From: Ignavibacteria bacterium
GTDB taxonomy: Bacteria > Bacteroidota > Ignavibacteria > Tepidaquicellales > OLB5
Direction: 5' to 3'
Length of the DNA: 64,000 bases
Assembly (NCBI GenBank): GCA_020852705.1
Contig: JADZAP010000040.1
Span: 124,001 to 188,000 of the forward strand
The notes below the pieces were generated by a model. It worked only from the letters and a program-made list of their open reading frames with translations, was not told the origin of the DNA and did not search any database. Both the position numbers and the translations under genes were made by a program. Shown piece after piece: positions 7,401 to 15,785 of the stretch (the stretch's first letter is position 1; the number at the start of each line of letters is the position of its first letter).

Positions 7401-9298
7401 TTATGAAAAGTTTAAAAAAATTATTTGAAATACTCGGTAAATGGAAGTATGAATATATTGCAGCATCTATGCTGCTGATATTATCGGTAGGTTTCAGACT
7501 GCTTGAGCCAAAAATACTTCAAATTGCAATAGATAAAATAATTACATTTTTTATCACAGGTAAAAATATAATACCGGGAGATGATAAAGTTGCAGGATAT
7601 ATTTATATATTACTCCCAGAACTTAAAATAGAAAATGCAGTTATAATTCTGGTTTATCTTGGAATTATATTTTTGGCTATCGCATTATTGCGAGGCATAA
7701 CAATGCTTAGCTCAAGCACAATTTCAGCTGCTTCAACAGAAAAAGCAATCAAGAAACTTCGCGACCGGCTTTTTAACCACCTTCAGCATCTGCCGATGAA
7801 ATTCTTTGGGACAACTCCAACAGGTGAACTGATCCAGCGCTGTACGGGTGATGTTGAAACTGTACGAAAATTTGCAACTATGCAGGTTACAGAATCAATT
7901 AGACTTACTGCAATATTTACGGGAGCTTTCATAATGATGTTCATGGTAAATTCTATATATGCTTTAATAGCGGTTATGCTGTTTCCGGTAATGATAATTG
8001 CATCATTTTACTTTTTTCGTAAAGAAGGTGAAATATGGACAAAGCATGAAGCTGAGCAGGATAAGCTGACTGCAATGGTACAGGAAAATCTTTCAGGCAT
8101 TCGCGTAGTAAAAGCATTTGCCAAGGAAAACTATGAGATTGAAAAATTTACTCAGCAAAATGAAGAAAAAAGACGCTGGGGTTTAAAACTGTTAAAGCTT
8201 CACATGTTATATTGGCCCGGCAGTGATGTACTGGTATATACTCAGCTTGCAATTTCGTTATTTGCAGGAGGTTATTTTGTACTCAACAATCAGCTTTCAG
8301 TTGGTGAGTTTACTGCATTTTATACTTATGCAAGCTATGTAACTTGGCCTATGAGAAGACTTGCTCAGCTAGTTAGCGAAATGGGAATGACCCGAGTTGC
8401 TATAGAAAGAATATACTCCATACTTGATTACCCAAGGGAAGATTACTCAGGCAGCAGCAACGGTGGGCGTGAACTTAAAGGCAAAATAGAATTTAAAGAT
8501 GTTACTTTTAAGTATGAAGATGATGAAGAAAATATTCTTAACGGTATATCGTTTAAAATTAATCAGGGTGAAAAAGTTGCTTTATTAGGACCAACAGGTT
8601 CAGGAAAATCAACTATAATTTCACTTTTGATGAAATTCTATGAACCGGTAAGCGGTATGATAATGATTGATAATAAAGAACTTGGTGAATACTCACCCGG
8701 ATATATACGGAGCAAGATAGGGGTTGTACTTCAGCGGGCATTTTTATTTTCAACATCTATAAGAGATAATATTGCTTACTCAAATCCTGATACACATATA
8801 GATCAGATTGTTGAATCAGCAAAAGTTGCAAATATACATGATATCATAAATGAAATTTTCCCGCAATCTTATGAAACTGTAATTGGTGAAAAAGGGGTAA
8901 CACTTTCTGGCGGACAAAAGCAGAGGGTTACACTTGCAAGAACTCTGATTAAAAATCCGGATATTTTAGTTCTTGATGATTCAACAAGTGCTGTTGATAC
9001 TGAAACAGAGTTTGAAATTCAGAAAGCATTAAGAGGAATAACGCGAAGCAAAACTACCATTGTTATTGCTCACAGAATTACTTCTGTGCAGGATTGCGAC
9101 CGAATAATTGTGCTTGATAAAGGCAGAGTAATTGAAGAAGGAACACATGATGAGCTTATAAAGAAAAACGGATTTTATAAAAAGATATTTGATATACAGA
9201 TTTCAATTGAAGATGAAATTAATGAGGATATTGAAAAAGCTAATACAGATAATAAAAAATCAAAAAATATTTCAAATGCTTTAAGTACTTTAAAGTAA
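7391..9298 (+). CDS. ABC exporter half-transporter (TM-NBD), degenerate-site subunit
   Basis: This is a type IV ABC exporter half-transporter: six membrane segments in residues about 20-330, then an ATPase domain with Walker A GPTGSGKST (400-408), LSGGQKQR signature, Walker B VLDD and H-loop AHR. The residue after the Walker B Asp is Asp530 instead of the catalytic Glu, as in the degenerate subunit of heterodimeric exporters such as TM287/288 or BmrCD. The partner encoded next has the Glu but a non-canonical signature, so the two should pair. The start may be the ATG at 7403, which has AGAGG just before it. Exported substrate is unknown; drug or lipid is plausible. Confidence 0.92.
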   Translation: MKEVMKSLKKLFEILGKWKYEYIAASMLLILSVGFRLLEPKILQIAIDKIITFFITGKNIIPGDDKVAGYIYILLPELKIENAVIILVYLGIIFLAIALLRGITMLSSSTISAASTEKAIKKLRDRLFNHLQHLPMKFFGTTPTGELIQRCTGDVETVRKFATMQVTESIRLTAIFTGAFIMMFMVNSIYALIAVMLFPVMIIASFYFFRKEGEIWTKHEAEQDKLTAMVQENLSGIRVVKAFAKENYEIEKFTQQNEEKRRWGLKLLKLHMLYWPGSDVLVYTQLAISLFAGGYFVLNNQLSVGEFTAFYTYASYVTWPMRRLAQLVSEMGMTRVAIERIYSILDYPREDYSGSSNGGRELKGKIEFKDVTFKYEDDEENILNGISFKINQGEKVALLGPTGSGKSTIISLLMKFYEPVSGMIMIDNKELGEYSPGYIRSKIGVVLQRAFLFSTSIRDNIAYSNPDTHIDQIVESAKVANIHDIINEIFPQSYETVIGEKGVTLSGGQKQRVTLARTLIKNPDILVLDDSTSAVDTETEFEIQKALRGITRSKTTIVIAHRITSVQDCDRIIVLDKGRVIEEGTHDELIKKNGFYKKIFDIQISIEDEINEDIEKANTDNKKSKNISNALSTLK

Positions 9299-9342
9299 TT
9301 TGAATATATTGAATCAATAACAATTATTTAAAATTTTTATAA

Positions 9343-11172
9343 ATGTCTAAACTAACAGATAAACAGTTCAAATCAAAAGGGTCTTTACTGCCTTTTTTAA
9401 AAAGGCTTCTTAAATACAGCTTCAGGTATCCAAAATGGGTTGCTGGCTTTACAATTTTTGTGCTTATTGTAGCATTAGTAGAAGCCGTTTACCCTTTAGT
9501 TTGGCTAAGTTTACTTGATAATATCATTGTTCCTGCTGTTGAGCAATACAAAAACACAGGTGTAATGCCGGGTATTGAATCTACTAAACTTATAACTTAT
9601 GGGTTGATATTTTTTGGGCTGGGTATTACGCTTTCACTTTCTGTATTCTGCTTTATTAATTTTGCAGGCAAAATTCAGGAATATGTGATGTATGATATCC
9701 GGCAGGAGCTTTTTAAAAAGCTGCAGGAACTATCATTTTCATTCTTTGATAAATCAGCAGTTGGCTGGCTATTATCAAGGATTTCATCTGATACGGTTAA
9801 AGTTACTGAACTTATTTCATGGTCTATGATTGAGGTAGTGTGGGGTACGGGAATGATAATTTTTTGTACAATTTCAATGTTTATATATAACTGGAAACTT
9901 GCCATAATTATTACTGTTACCATTCCGGTTCTTTCTGTTATATCTGTTAAAATCAGAATGCTTATTCTTAAGTATTCCCGTGAAGCAAGAAAGTATAACA
10001 GTGAAATGACTGCAAGATTCAATGAACATATAAACGGGGTGGAAGTGAACAAAAGTTTAGTACAGGAAGAAAGGGTGAGTGAAGATTTTGAACTGCTGAG
10101 TGAAAAAATGAAAGTATCTTCATTTAAAGCTGCTTACTACCAGGCAATATTTATGCCTCTGGTTATTTTCGGAGGGTCAATTGCTGCAGCTTTGGTAATT
10201 TATTACGGCGGTTCAATGGCAATTGCAGTTCCTGCTGCAATAACTGTTGGAACACTTGCAGCTTTTTTTGGTTATGCAACAATGATATTTGAACCGATAC
10301 TTGATATCTCTAGATTTTATTCACAGGCACAGAACAGCATTTCTGCCGGTGAAAGGATATTTTCTTTAATTGATACAAAAGCATTGATTACAGATAATGA
10401 AAATGCAGATGATTACGAAAGAATATTTGGTGATATCAAATTTGAAGATGTTTCTTTCCATTATGAAGAAGGCAAAAGTGTTTTAAAAAATATGAACCTG
10501 CATATAGAAGCCGGGACTTCTGTTGCACTTGTTGGTGAAACAGGCGGAGGTAAATCCACAATTATTAATCTTATTTGCAGGTTTTATGAACCAACAGGCG
10601 GTGTGATTAAAATTGACGGAATTGATTATAAAAATAAAACAATGCACTCGCTTAGAAGTCAGCTGGGTGTTGTACTGCAAACCCCGCATTTATTCAGCGG
10701 AACCGTAAGGGAAAACATAAGTTACGGCAGGAATGAAGCAGAAGATATGGAAATTATAAATGCACTGCAGATAGTTGGTGCTGAGGATTTTATACAAAGA
10801 CTTTCTGAGCAAGTTGGCGAAGGCGGAGAATATCTTAGCATGGGCGAAAAACAGCTCATTTCATTTGCCCGTGCTGTACTTGCTGACCCAAGAATATTTA
10901 TTATGGATGAAGCTACATCTTCGGTTGATACTTTAACAGAAGCAAGAATACAGCGGGGTATTTCGGGAATTATGGAAGGACGTACTTCAATTGTAATTGC
11001 CCACAGACTTTCGACAATAAAACATTGTGACAGAATACTTGTAATTAATAAAGGCAGAATTATTGAAGACGGCAGTCACTATGTTTTGATGAAAAAGCAT
11101 GGGGTTTACTATAGACTCTATACCAGACAATTAAGGGAGCAGCGAGAAAAAGAAATAATTGATGCTGCATAA
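9343..11172 (+). CDS. ABC exporter half-transporter (TM-NBD), consensus-site subunit
   Basis: This 609-residue partner of the preceding gene starts 44 bp downstream. It has an N-terminal six-helix membrane domain and an ATPase domain with Walker A GETGGGKST and a complete Walker B ending Asp522-Glu523. Its signature reads LSMGEKQ instead of LSGGQ. Combined with the Asp530 change in the first subunit, all deviations fall on one composite ATP site, leaving the other site canonical. That is the arrangement of asymmetric heterodimeric exporters. The protein is in the inner membrane. It could be a multidrug or lipid exporter; the sequence does not decide. Confidence 0.92.
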   Translation: MSKLTDKQFKSKGSLLPFLKRLLKYSFRYPKWVAGFTIFVLIVALVEAVYPLVWLSLLDNIIVPAVEQYKNTGVMPGIESTKLITYGLIFFGLGITLSLSVFCFINFAGKIQEYVMYDIRQELFKKLQELSFSFFDKSAVGWLLSRISSDTVKVTELISWSMIEVVWGTGMIIFCTISMFIYNWKLAIIITVTIPVLSVISVKIRMLILKYSREARKYNSEMTARFNEHINGVEVNKSLVQEERVSEDFELLSEKMKVSSFKAAYYQAIFMPLVIFGGSIAAALVIYYGGSMAIAVPAAITVGTLAAFFGYATMIFEPILDISRFYSQAQNSISAGERIFSLIDTKALITDNENADDYERIFGDIKFEDVSFHYEEGKSVLKNMNLHIEAGTSVALVGETGGGKSTIINLICRFYEPTGGVIKIDGIDYKNKTMHSLRSQLGVVLQTPHLFSGTVRENISYGRNEAEDMEIINALQIVGAEDFIQRLSEQVGEGGEYLSMGEKQLISFARAVLADPRIFIMDEATSSVDTLTEARIQRGISGIMEGRTSIVIAHRLSTIKHCDRILVINKGRIIEDGSHYVLMKKHGVYYRLYTRQLREQREKEIIDAA

Positions 11173-11235
11173 CATTTTCATTTAAATATACATTTATTTA
11201 AACTTAAATATATTTTATCGTAAGTTAATTAACCT

Positions 11236-11997
11236 ATGAAAAATGAATATTATTATAATGAAGCAGTTTCAAGATTCTACGATCCGGTTTATGATAGTAT
11301 CACATTTTTAAAAGCAGGACTGGAATTTTATCTTGAAGAAATAAAAAATACAAAAGGCAGAATTCTTGAAGCTGGAGTTGGTACGGGAAGGATATTTGTT
11401 CCTGCTTTAATAGCAGGTGCGGATATTTACGGAGTTGATTACAGTGAACTGATGCTCTTAAGGTTAAAGGAAAAAATTGCACAGAATGAACATTACCGTA
11501 TATGGCAGGAAGATCTGCGCAGGTTTGATTCCGGAATGTCATTCAGTTTAGTTATTATGCCTTTCAGAGTTTTTCATCACATGGTTACAATTGATGACCA
11601 GTTAAAAACACTGAATAGAATTTATAACGTTCTTGATGAAGGCGGAAAACTGATATTTGATGTATTTAACCCTGATATAAAAAAACTTGTTGTATCCCGG
11701 GAAAATGAACTTGAATATGATGGGGAATATGAACCCGGTAAAAAATTACAGAGATATGTTTCAGTAAACTATAATCTTGCCCAGCAGTTAATAAACCTTA
11801 AATTCAAATATAATTGGGATGAAAATGGTATAGAAAAAACTGATGAATTTTCAACAGTTTTAAGGTATTTTTTCAGATTTGAGCTTGAAAATCTGGTTGG
11901 AAGAACCAAATTTAATTTAGAAAAAATTTATGGCAGTTTTAACTATGAAGAATTCAGCAGTAAATCAGCAGAACAAATATTAATTTTAAGCAAATAA
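11236..11997 (+). CDS. Class I SAM-dependent methyltransferase
   Basis: The Rossmann-like methyltransferase fold is visible from motif I ILEAGVGTGRIFVPAL (residues 43-58), an acidic residue at the end of strand 2 (GVDYSELML) and FSLVIMPFRVFHH as the motif IV/post-IV region. The 253-residue length fits a soluble small-molecule methyltransferase. The motif IV residue that would contact the substrate is not the NPPY type, which argues against DNA or N5-glutamine methylation. It follows the ABC exporter pair by 63 bp, and rsgA begins 42 bp later, so it may sit in one transcript. The substrate is unknown. Confidence 0.85.
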   Translation: MKNEYYYNEAVSRFYDPVYDSITFLKAGLEFYLEEIKNTKGRILEAGVGTGRIFVPALIAGADIYGVDYSELMLLRLKEKIAQNEHYRIWQEDLRRFDSGMSFSLVIMPFRVFHHMVTIDDQLKTLNRIYNVLDEGGKLIFDVFNPDIKKLVVSRENELEYDGEYEPGKKLQRYVSVNYNLAQQLINLKFKYNWDENGIEKTDEFSTVLRYFFRFELENLVGRTKFNLEKIYGSFNYEEFSSKSAEQILILSK

Positions 11998-12039
11998 TAA
12001 TTTATTTATTTTTAAAAACAGATAACTGAATAAATTCTA

Positions 12040-13122
12040 TTGAATAATAAATACGATATAAAAAATTTTGGCTGGAATGATTATTTTTCAGCTTATTTTT
12101 CTGAATATGAATCACAGAATTTAAATCCTGCCAGAGTATCGGTTGAACACCGTAATTATTACGAACTATACTCCGTTTACGGTGAGCTTACAGCCGAAAA
12201 ATCCGGAAAACTGTTTTATTCGGCTGTAAATAATGAATTACTGCCGGCAGTTGGTGATTGGGTTGTAATTGAACATATAGAAAATGAGCAAAAGGCATTT
12301 ATACGAGCCGTACTTCCCCGGAAAACAAAATTTTCCAGAAAGAAAGCAGGTTCAACTACTGAAGAACAGGTAATTGCAGCAAATGTTGATACGGTTTTCA
12401 TTATGAGCTCTCTTAATCAGGATTTAAATATGAAACGGATTGAAAGGTATGTTACTCTAGCTTGGGATAATGAAATTATACCCGTTTTATTATTAAGCAA
12501 AGCTGATCTTTGTGAAGATATTTTTTCAAAGCTTGCTGATGTTCAAGGCAGATTTCCCGGTATTGATGTGCATATTGTAAGCGCTTTACAGAAAGCGGGA
12601 ATTGGTGAGCTTGAAAAACATTTTGAAGGCAATAAAACTATTGCAGTTATTGGCTCCTCAGGTGTAGGGAAGTCAACTCTTATAAACAGCATATTAAACT
12701 GGGATAAAATGGGTGTATCTGAAATTGGACTGTATAAAGATAAAGGCAGGCATACAACTACACATCGTGAGCTTGCTGTTGTACCCGGCGGGGGACTTAT
12801 AATAGATACTCCGGGTATGCGTGAAATACAATTATGGGAAGGAGCAGAGGGTTTAAGTGAACTTTTTGGTGATATTGAACAGCTTGCACTTGAGTGTAAA
12901 TTTACTGACTGCAAACATGAATCAGAGCCCGGCTGTGCAATTATTGCTGCAATTAACAATGGCTCACTTGACCCTGATAGATTTAAGAGCTATAAAAAAC
13001 TGCTTAGTGAAGTAAGTTTTTTTGAACGAAAACAGGATAAAAAAGCACAGCTTGTGGAAAAAAAGCGGTGGAAAAAAATTACAGCAGCGGGCAGGAAACG
13101 AAGTATTGAGAAAAGAAAATAA
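12040..13122 (+). CDS. rsgA: Small ribosomal subunit biogenesis GTPase RsgA
   Basis: RsgA is a circularly permuted GTPase that checks late 30S subunit assembly. An N-terminal OB-fold (residues about 35-100) is followed by the permuted G motifs: G4 SKAD (153-156), G1 GSSGVGKST (205-213) and G3 DTPG (256-259). The C-terminal zinc site is Cys286, Cys291, His293 and Cys299. A Lys/Arg-rich tail follows. The start is TTG: an in-frame stop lies three codons upstream and no ATG or GTG is available near the N-terminus. The 360-residue length is slightly long but normal. Confidence 0.93.
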   Translation: MNNKYDIKNFGWNDYFSAYFSEYESQNLNPARVSVEHRNYYELYSVYGELTAEKSGKLFYSAVNNELLPAVGDWVVIEHIENEQKAFIRAVLPRKTKFSRKKAGSTTEEQVIAANVDTVFIMSSLNQDLNMKRIERYVTLAWDNEIIPVLLLSKADLCEDIFSKLADVQGRFPGIDVHIVSALQKAGIGELEKHFEGNKTIAVIGSSGVGKSTLINSILNWDKMGVSEIGLYKDKGRHTTTHRELAVVPGGGLIIDTPGMREIQLWEGAEGLSELFGDIEQLALECKFTDCKHESEPGCAIIAAINNGSLDPDRFKSYKKLLSEVSFFERKQDKKAQLVEKKRWKKITAAGRKRSIEKRK

Positions 13123-13136
13123 TCATATTTTTTATG

Positions 13137-13164
13137 TTCGGTCAGGTTAAAGGACCTGACCGAA
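13137..13164. repeat. Palindrome with GTCAGGT arms
   Basis: A perfect 11-bp stem, TTCGGTCAGGT/ACCTGACCGAA, with a 6-nt loop lies between the convergent rsgA and S41 peptidase genes. It has no T-run on the plus side. The same GTCAGGT core recurs at 42554-42575 and partly at 35664, so it is a dispersed element and not only a terminator. Confidence 0.6.
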
Positions 13165-13195
13165 GCACTAGTCGGAATGACATGACATAAGCACA

Positions 13196-14533
13196 TTAAT
13201 TTGTCCGTTTTATTCTAACAATATGCCCATCAGCATACAAGCCGTTTAATTCTGTAACATTTCCTAATACATCTTTAATAAATTTAACCCTGAAATTTTC
13301 AAAATCTTTAAATATAAATGTATCGTTTGTCATAGGTATCATTTGAAATTTCGGTCTGTCCTTTCGCTGGTAAAATAGTTTTCCGTTCTCGTAAGAGATA
13401 GTCCTGTCATTATATTCACCCGCGTAGCTTTTTAAAGTATTTTCATCGATTTCAAGAGCATTCAAATTTGCATTTACAGACTCAATTATCCAGCTGTATT
13501 GTTTCTTCTGATTGTCGTCATTTGTGTTTGCTGAAAGCGTTTCAAGGGCAAGTACCTGTGCTTTTTCTAATGCAAGTTCTTGTTTAACCTCAACATCGGG
13601 AATTACACCGGTTCCTTCCCAGTTTGTTTTGGTAATTGGATTTATAGCTCTGCCTTTTGGAACAAATATTGTAAAACCATCATTAATAGCCATTAGGTCC
13701 CCGGGATGAGCTCCGCCTCCAGTTGTTTCACCAATAATTACAGCTCGTTTCAGATTTTTCAGGTTATATGCAAATTCTTCTGCGCCTGAAAATGTAAATT
13801 TGCTTGTTAGAATATAAACAGGGATCTCAGGCATTCTTTTACCTTCAATGTTTGATAAAGTCCAGAATTCTTGTGTTTTGTTTGTCGGACGGAAATACAG
13901 ATCGTTAAGGTGAACGGGCTCATTCTTAAATAAATAACTGCATATAAGCTGTACACATTCAGGGTCACCGCCTCCATTTTGCCGGAGGTCAAATATCAGT
14001 GCATCTGTATTTGCCAAAAAACCCATTACAGATTTAATAGTTTCTGCTGAATATTTAGGTGATGCAAAATTTCTGAAATCAACGTAGCCGATATTTCCAT
14101 TCAGTATTTCTGCTTTTCTAAAACCGTAATTTTCTTTTTTCAAAAGTTCATTCCAGTGTATTTCATCTTCTGTGTCACTTCCGTTTTTTTCCTGTTCAAT
14201 TAAACGCTTTGAATCTAAGGGAGAAAACCTTACTCTAATGTGTTTATCCTTGCTTACTGATTGCAGATCTGCTGTTAGAACATCTGAAAATATTAGCGGA
14301 TCATTTATAGTATCGTAAGCACCGCTGTTTAATTGTGATAAAATATAATCATTCATTTTTTGAGCAGTTTCAGGGAATACATAATTATCATTTAATAAAG
14401 AGCATATTTTGTTAACACTTTGTTTTTTTACCTTCTCATCAAATTTGAATTCAGGTATTAATTGTTGAGTATATATAGTATTTATAATATTTAAAAAAAC
14501 AGCAAATAGGATGAAAAATTTACACTTAAGCAT
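13196..14533 (-). CDS. Exported S41 family (C-terminal-processing-like) peptidase
   Basis: The 445-residue protein has a signal peptide (residues 1-23) and an S41 peptidase core with the nucleophile Ser249 in SKFTFSGAEEF and the following GETTGGGAHPGD segment. The LRQNGGGDPE loop before it is typical of the IRBP/tail-specific group. No PDZ domain is evident, unlike CtpA. A C-terminal beta domain (about 355-445) with the YAGEYNDRTISYENGKLFYQ pattern resembles the small domain found after peptidases and beta-lactamases in this phylum. AAGGAG precedes the ATG. It probably acts in the periplasm on peptides. Confidence 0.88.
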   Translation of the reverse strand: MLKCKFFILFAVFLNIINTIYTQQLIPEFKFDEKVKKQSVNKICSLLNDNYVFPETAQKMNDYILSQLNSGAYDTINDPLIFSDVLTADLQSVSKDKHIRVRFSPLDSKRLIEQEKNGSDTEDEIHWNELLKKENYGFRKAEILNGNIGYVDFRNFASPKYSAETIKSVMGFLANTDALIFDLRQNGGGDPECVQLICSYLFKNEPVHLNDLYFRPTNKTQEFWTLSNIEGKRMPEIPVYILTSKFTFSGAEEFAYNLKNLKRAVIIGETTGGGAHPGDLMAINDGFTIFVPKGRAINPITKTNWEGTGVIPDVEVKQELALEKAQVLALETLSANTNDDNQKKQYSWIIESVNANLNALEIDENTLKSYAGEYNDRTISYENGKLFYQRKDRPKFQMIPMTNDTFIFKDFENFRVKFIKDVLGNVTELNGLYADGHIVRIKRTN

Positions 14534-14553
14534 TTATATAACTCCTTATATTA
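14534..14553. promoter_or_regulatory. Possible operator overlapping the S41 peptidase ribosome-binding site
   Basis: TTATATAAC-TC-CTTATATTA is 18/20 identical to the perfect palindrome in front of the neighbouring MarR-GNAT gene (15574-15593). It contains the AAGGAG of the peptidase gene on the minus strand, so some of the similarity may come from the Shine-Dalgarno sequence. Confidence 0.4.
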
Positions 14554-14609
14554 AATTTATTTTTTTATTAGATGATTTAATTATTATAATGGCTGCAATT
14601 ATTAATAAA

Positions 14610-15557
14610 TTAGCTGAGCTTTAATTTCATTTTAATTGTAGAACGGGCATAATTAGAATTATTATTTTCTGTAAGTTCAAATCCAAGTTTAGTATAAAGA
14701 TTCATTGCAGCAACAAGCTTAACATTAGTTTCCAGATAAATTATATCAGCATTTTTAGCTTTAGCAAGTTTTATTATTTCTTCGGCAAGTTTTTTGCCAA
14801 TTTGTCTGCCCTGAGCATTTTGGGTAACAGCCATCTTAGTGAGTTCAAAAACGCCTTCTGCAGATTTTATTAGTGCAGCAGTACCAACAATTTCATTGTT
14901 AAATTTTGCAAATATTACATCTCCGCCTTTTGAAATAATTTCACTTTCGGGATTAAAGAGAAGTTTTTTATCTTCCGGCTCAACGCAGAAATATTTTTCC
15001 AGCCACTCATAATTCAGTTCTTTAAATTTATCTTTAAATTGGGGAGAATATGAAATTATTTCTACTTTGCCCAGCTGTTTTTCTTTAATTTTTTCGCTAA
15101 CTCTCTCAAACATATCTCGTTTTTCAAGTGCATTTTCTGTTTTACTAACCACGTAAATAAGGTCATAACCTATTTCAGTAAAAAGTTCTTTCACAGCATC
15201 TTCAAAACCCTGCCAAATAGGTTTAAGTTCAGTTAAAAGTTTTTGACCTTTAGGTGAGAGAGCTATTAATTTTTTTCGTATATCTGATTTATCCTTTATT
15301 GCTTTAACTAAACCTTTTTTAATAAGTATATTTATAATTTGTGTAACAGCGGGTTGAGTGTAACTTAACTCAGATGTGATTTCAGTAATTGTTAACGGTG
15401 ATCTTTGTGATAATAAGAAAAAAATTGTAAACCAGCGAGGTTCAAAATCAACTTTCTGAGAACTGTAAAGTTTTGCTCCATCCTGAAAAAATTTATCAGT
15501 CAGCATTCTAAGTCTGGTACCAAATGCAACTTCACCTAATTGTTTAATAAAATCCAT
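14610..15557 (-). CDS. MarR-type regulator fused to a GNAT N-acetyltransferase
   Basis: The 315-residue fusion has an N-terminal winged-helix MarR domain (residues about 1-145) with the recognition region PLTITEITSELSYTQPAVTQIINILIKKGLV and the wing KDKSDIRKKLIALSPKG. A C-terminal GNAT domain (about 155-315) carries motif A, VTQNAQGRQIGKKLAEEII, and ends YTKLGFELTENN. Such fusions are known, but their acetyl acceptor is mostly unknown. Its promoter region has a perfect palindrome, suggesting autoregulation. The S41 peptidase gene downstream on the same strand is a candidate target. Confidence 0.9.
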   Translation of the reverse strand: MDFIKQLGEVAFGTRLRMLTDKFFQDGAKLYSSQKVDFEPRWFTIFFLLSQRSPLTITEITSELSYTQPAVTQIINILIKKGLVKAIKDKSDIRKKLIALSPKGQKLLTELKPIWQGFEDAVKELFTEIGYDLIYVVSKTENALEKRDMFERVSEKIKEKQLGKVEIISYSPQFKDKFKELNYEWLEKYFCVEPEDKKLLFNPESEIISKGGDVIFAKFNNEIVGTAALIKSAEGVFELTKMAVTQNAQGRQIGKKLAEEIIKLAKAKNADIIYLETNVKLVAAMNLYTKLGFELTENNNSNYARSTIKMKLKLS

Positions 15558-15573
15558 GGGATTAAAAATTTAA

Positions 15574-15593
15574 TTATATAAGTCCTTATATAA
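15574..15593. promoter_or_regulatory. Perfect palindromic operator for the MarR-GNAT gene
   Basis: TTATATAAG-TC-CTTATATAA has 9-bp perfect arms with a 2-bp centre, a size typical for MarR dimers. It lies between the promoter -7 element (15591-15598, minus strand) and the start codon, so binding would block transcription. Confidence 0.6.
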
Positions 15594-15621
15594 ATATATT
15601 AATTTTTTTCTTATTTGTCAA
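15591..15621 (-). promoter_or_regulatory. Promoter of the MarR-GNAT gene, TTGACA-N17-TATATTTA
   Basis: Read on the minus strand, TTGACA (15616-15621) and TATATTTA (15591-15598) are 17 bp apart; the last base differs from the TAnnTTTG consensus. It overlaps the palindrome at 15574-15593. Confidence 0.6.
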
Positions 15622-15785
15622 TAGAAAATTCATAAAATGCAATTAAATCAATATTTATCACCTTTAAAATTAAATAATTTATCGTTATATTTGCTTAAAT
15701 TGGCAGATAATTCTCCACAAAACCCTCAAGTTAAAGTTATTAAATTTGAGCCGGAATTCAGTTAATTAAAATTTAAAAATTACTT

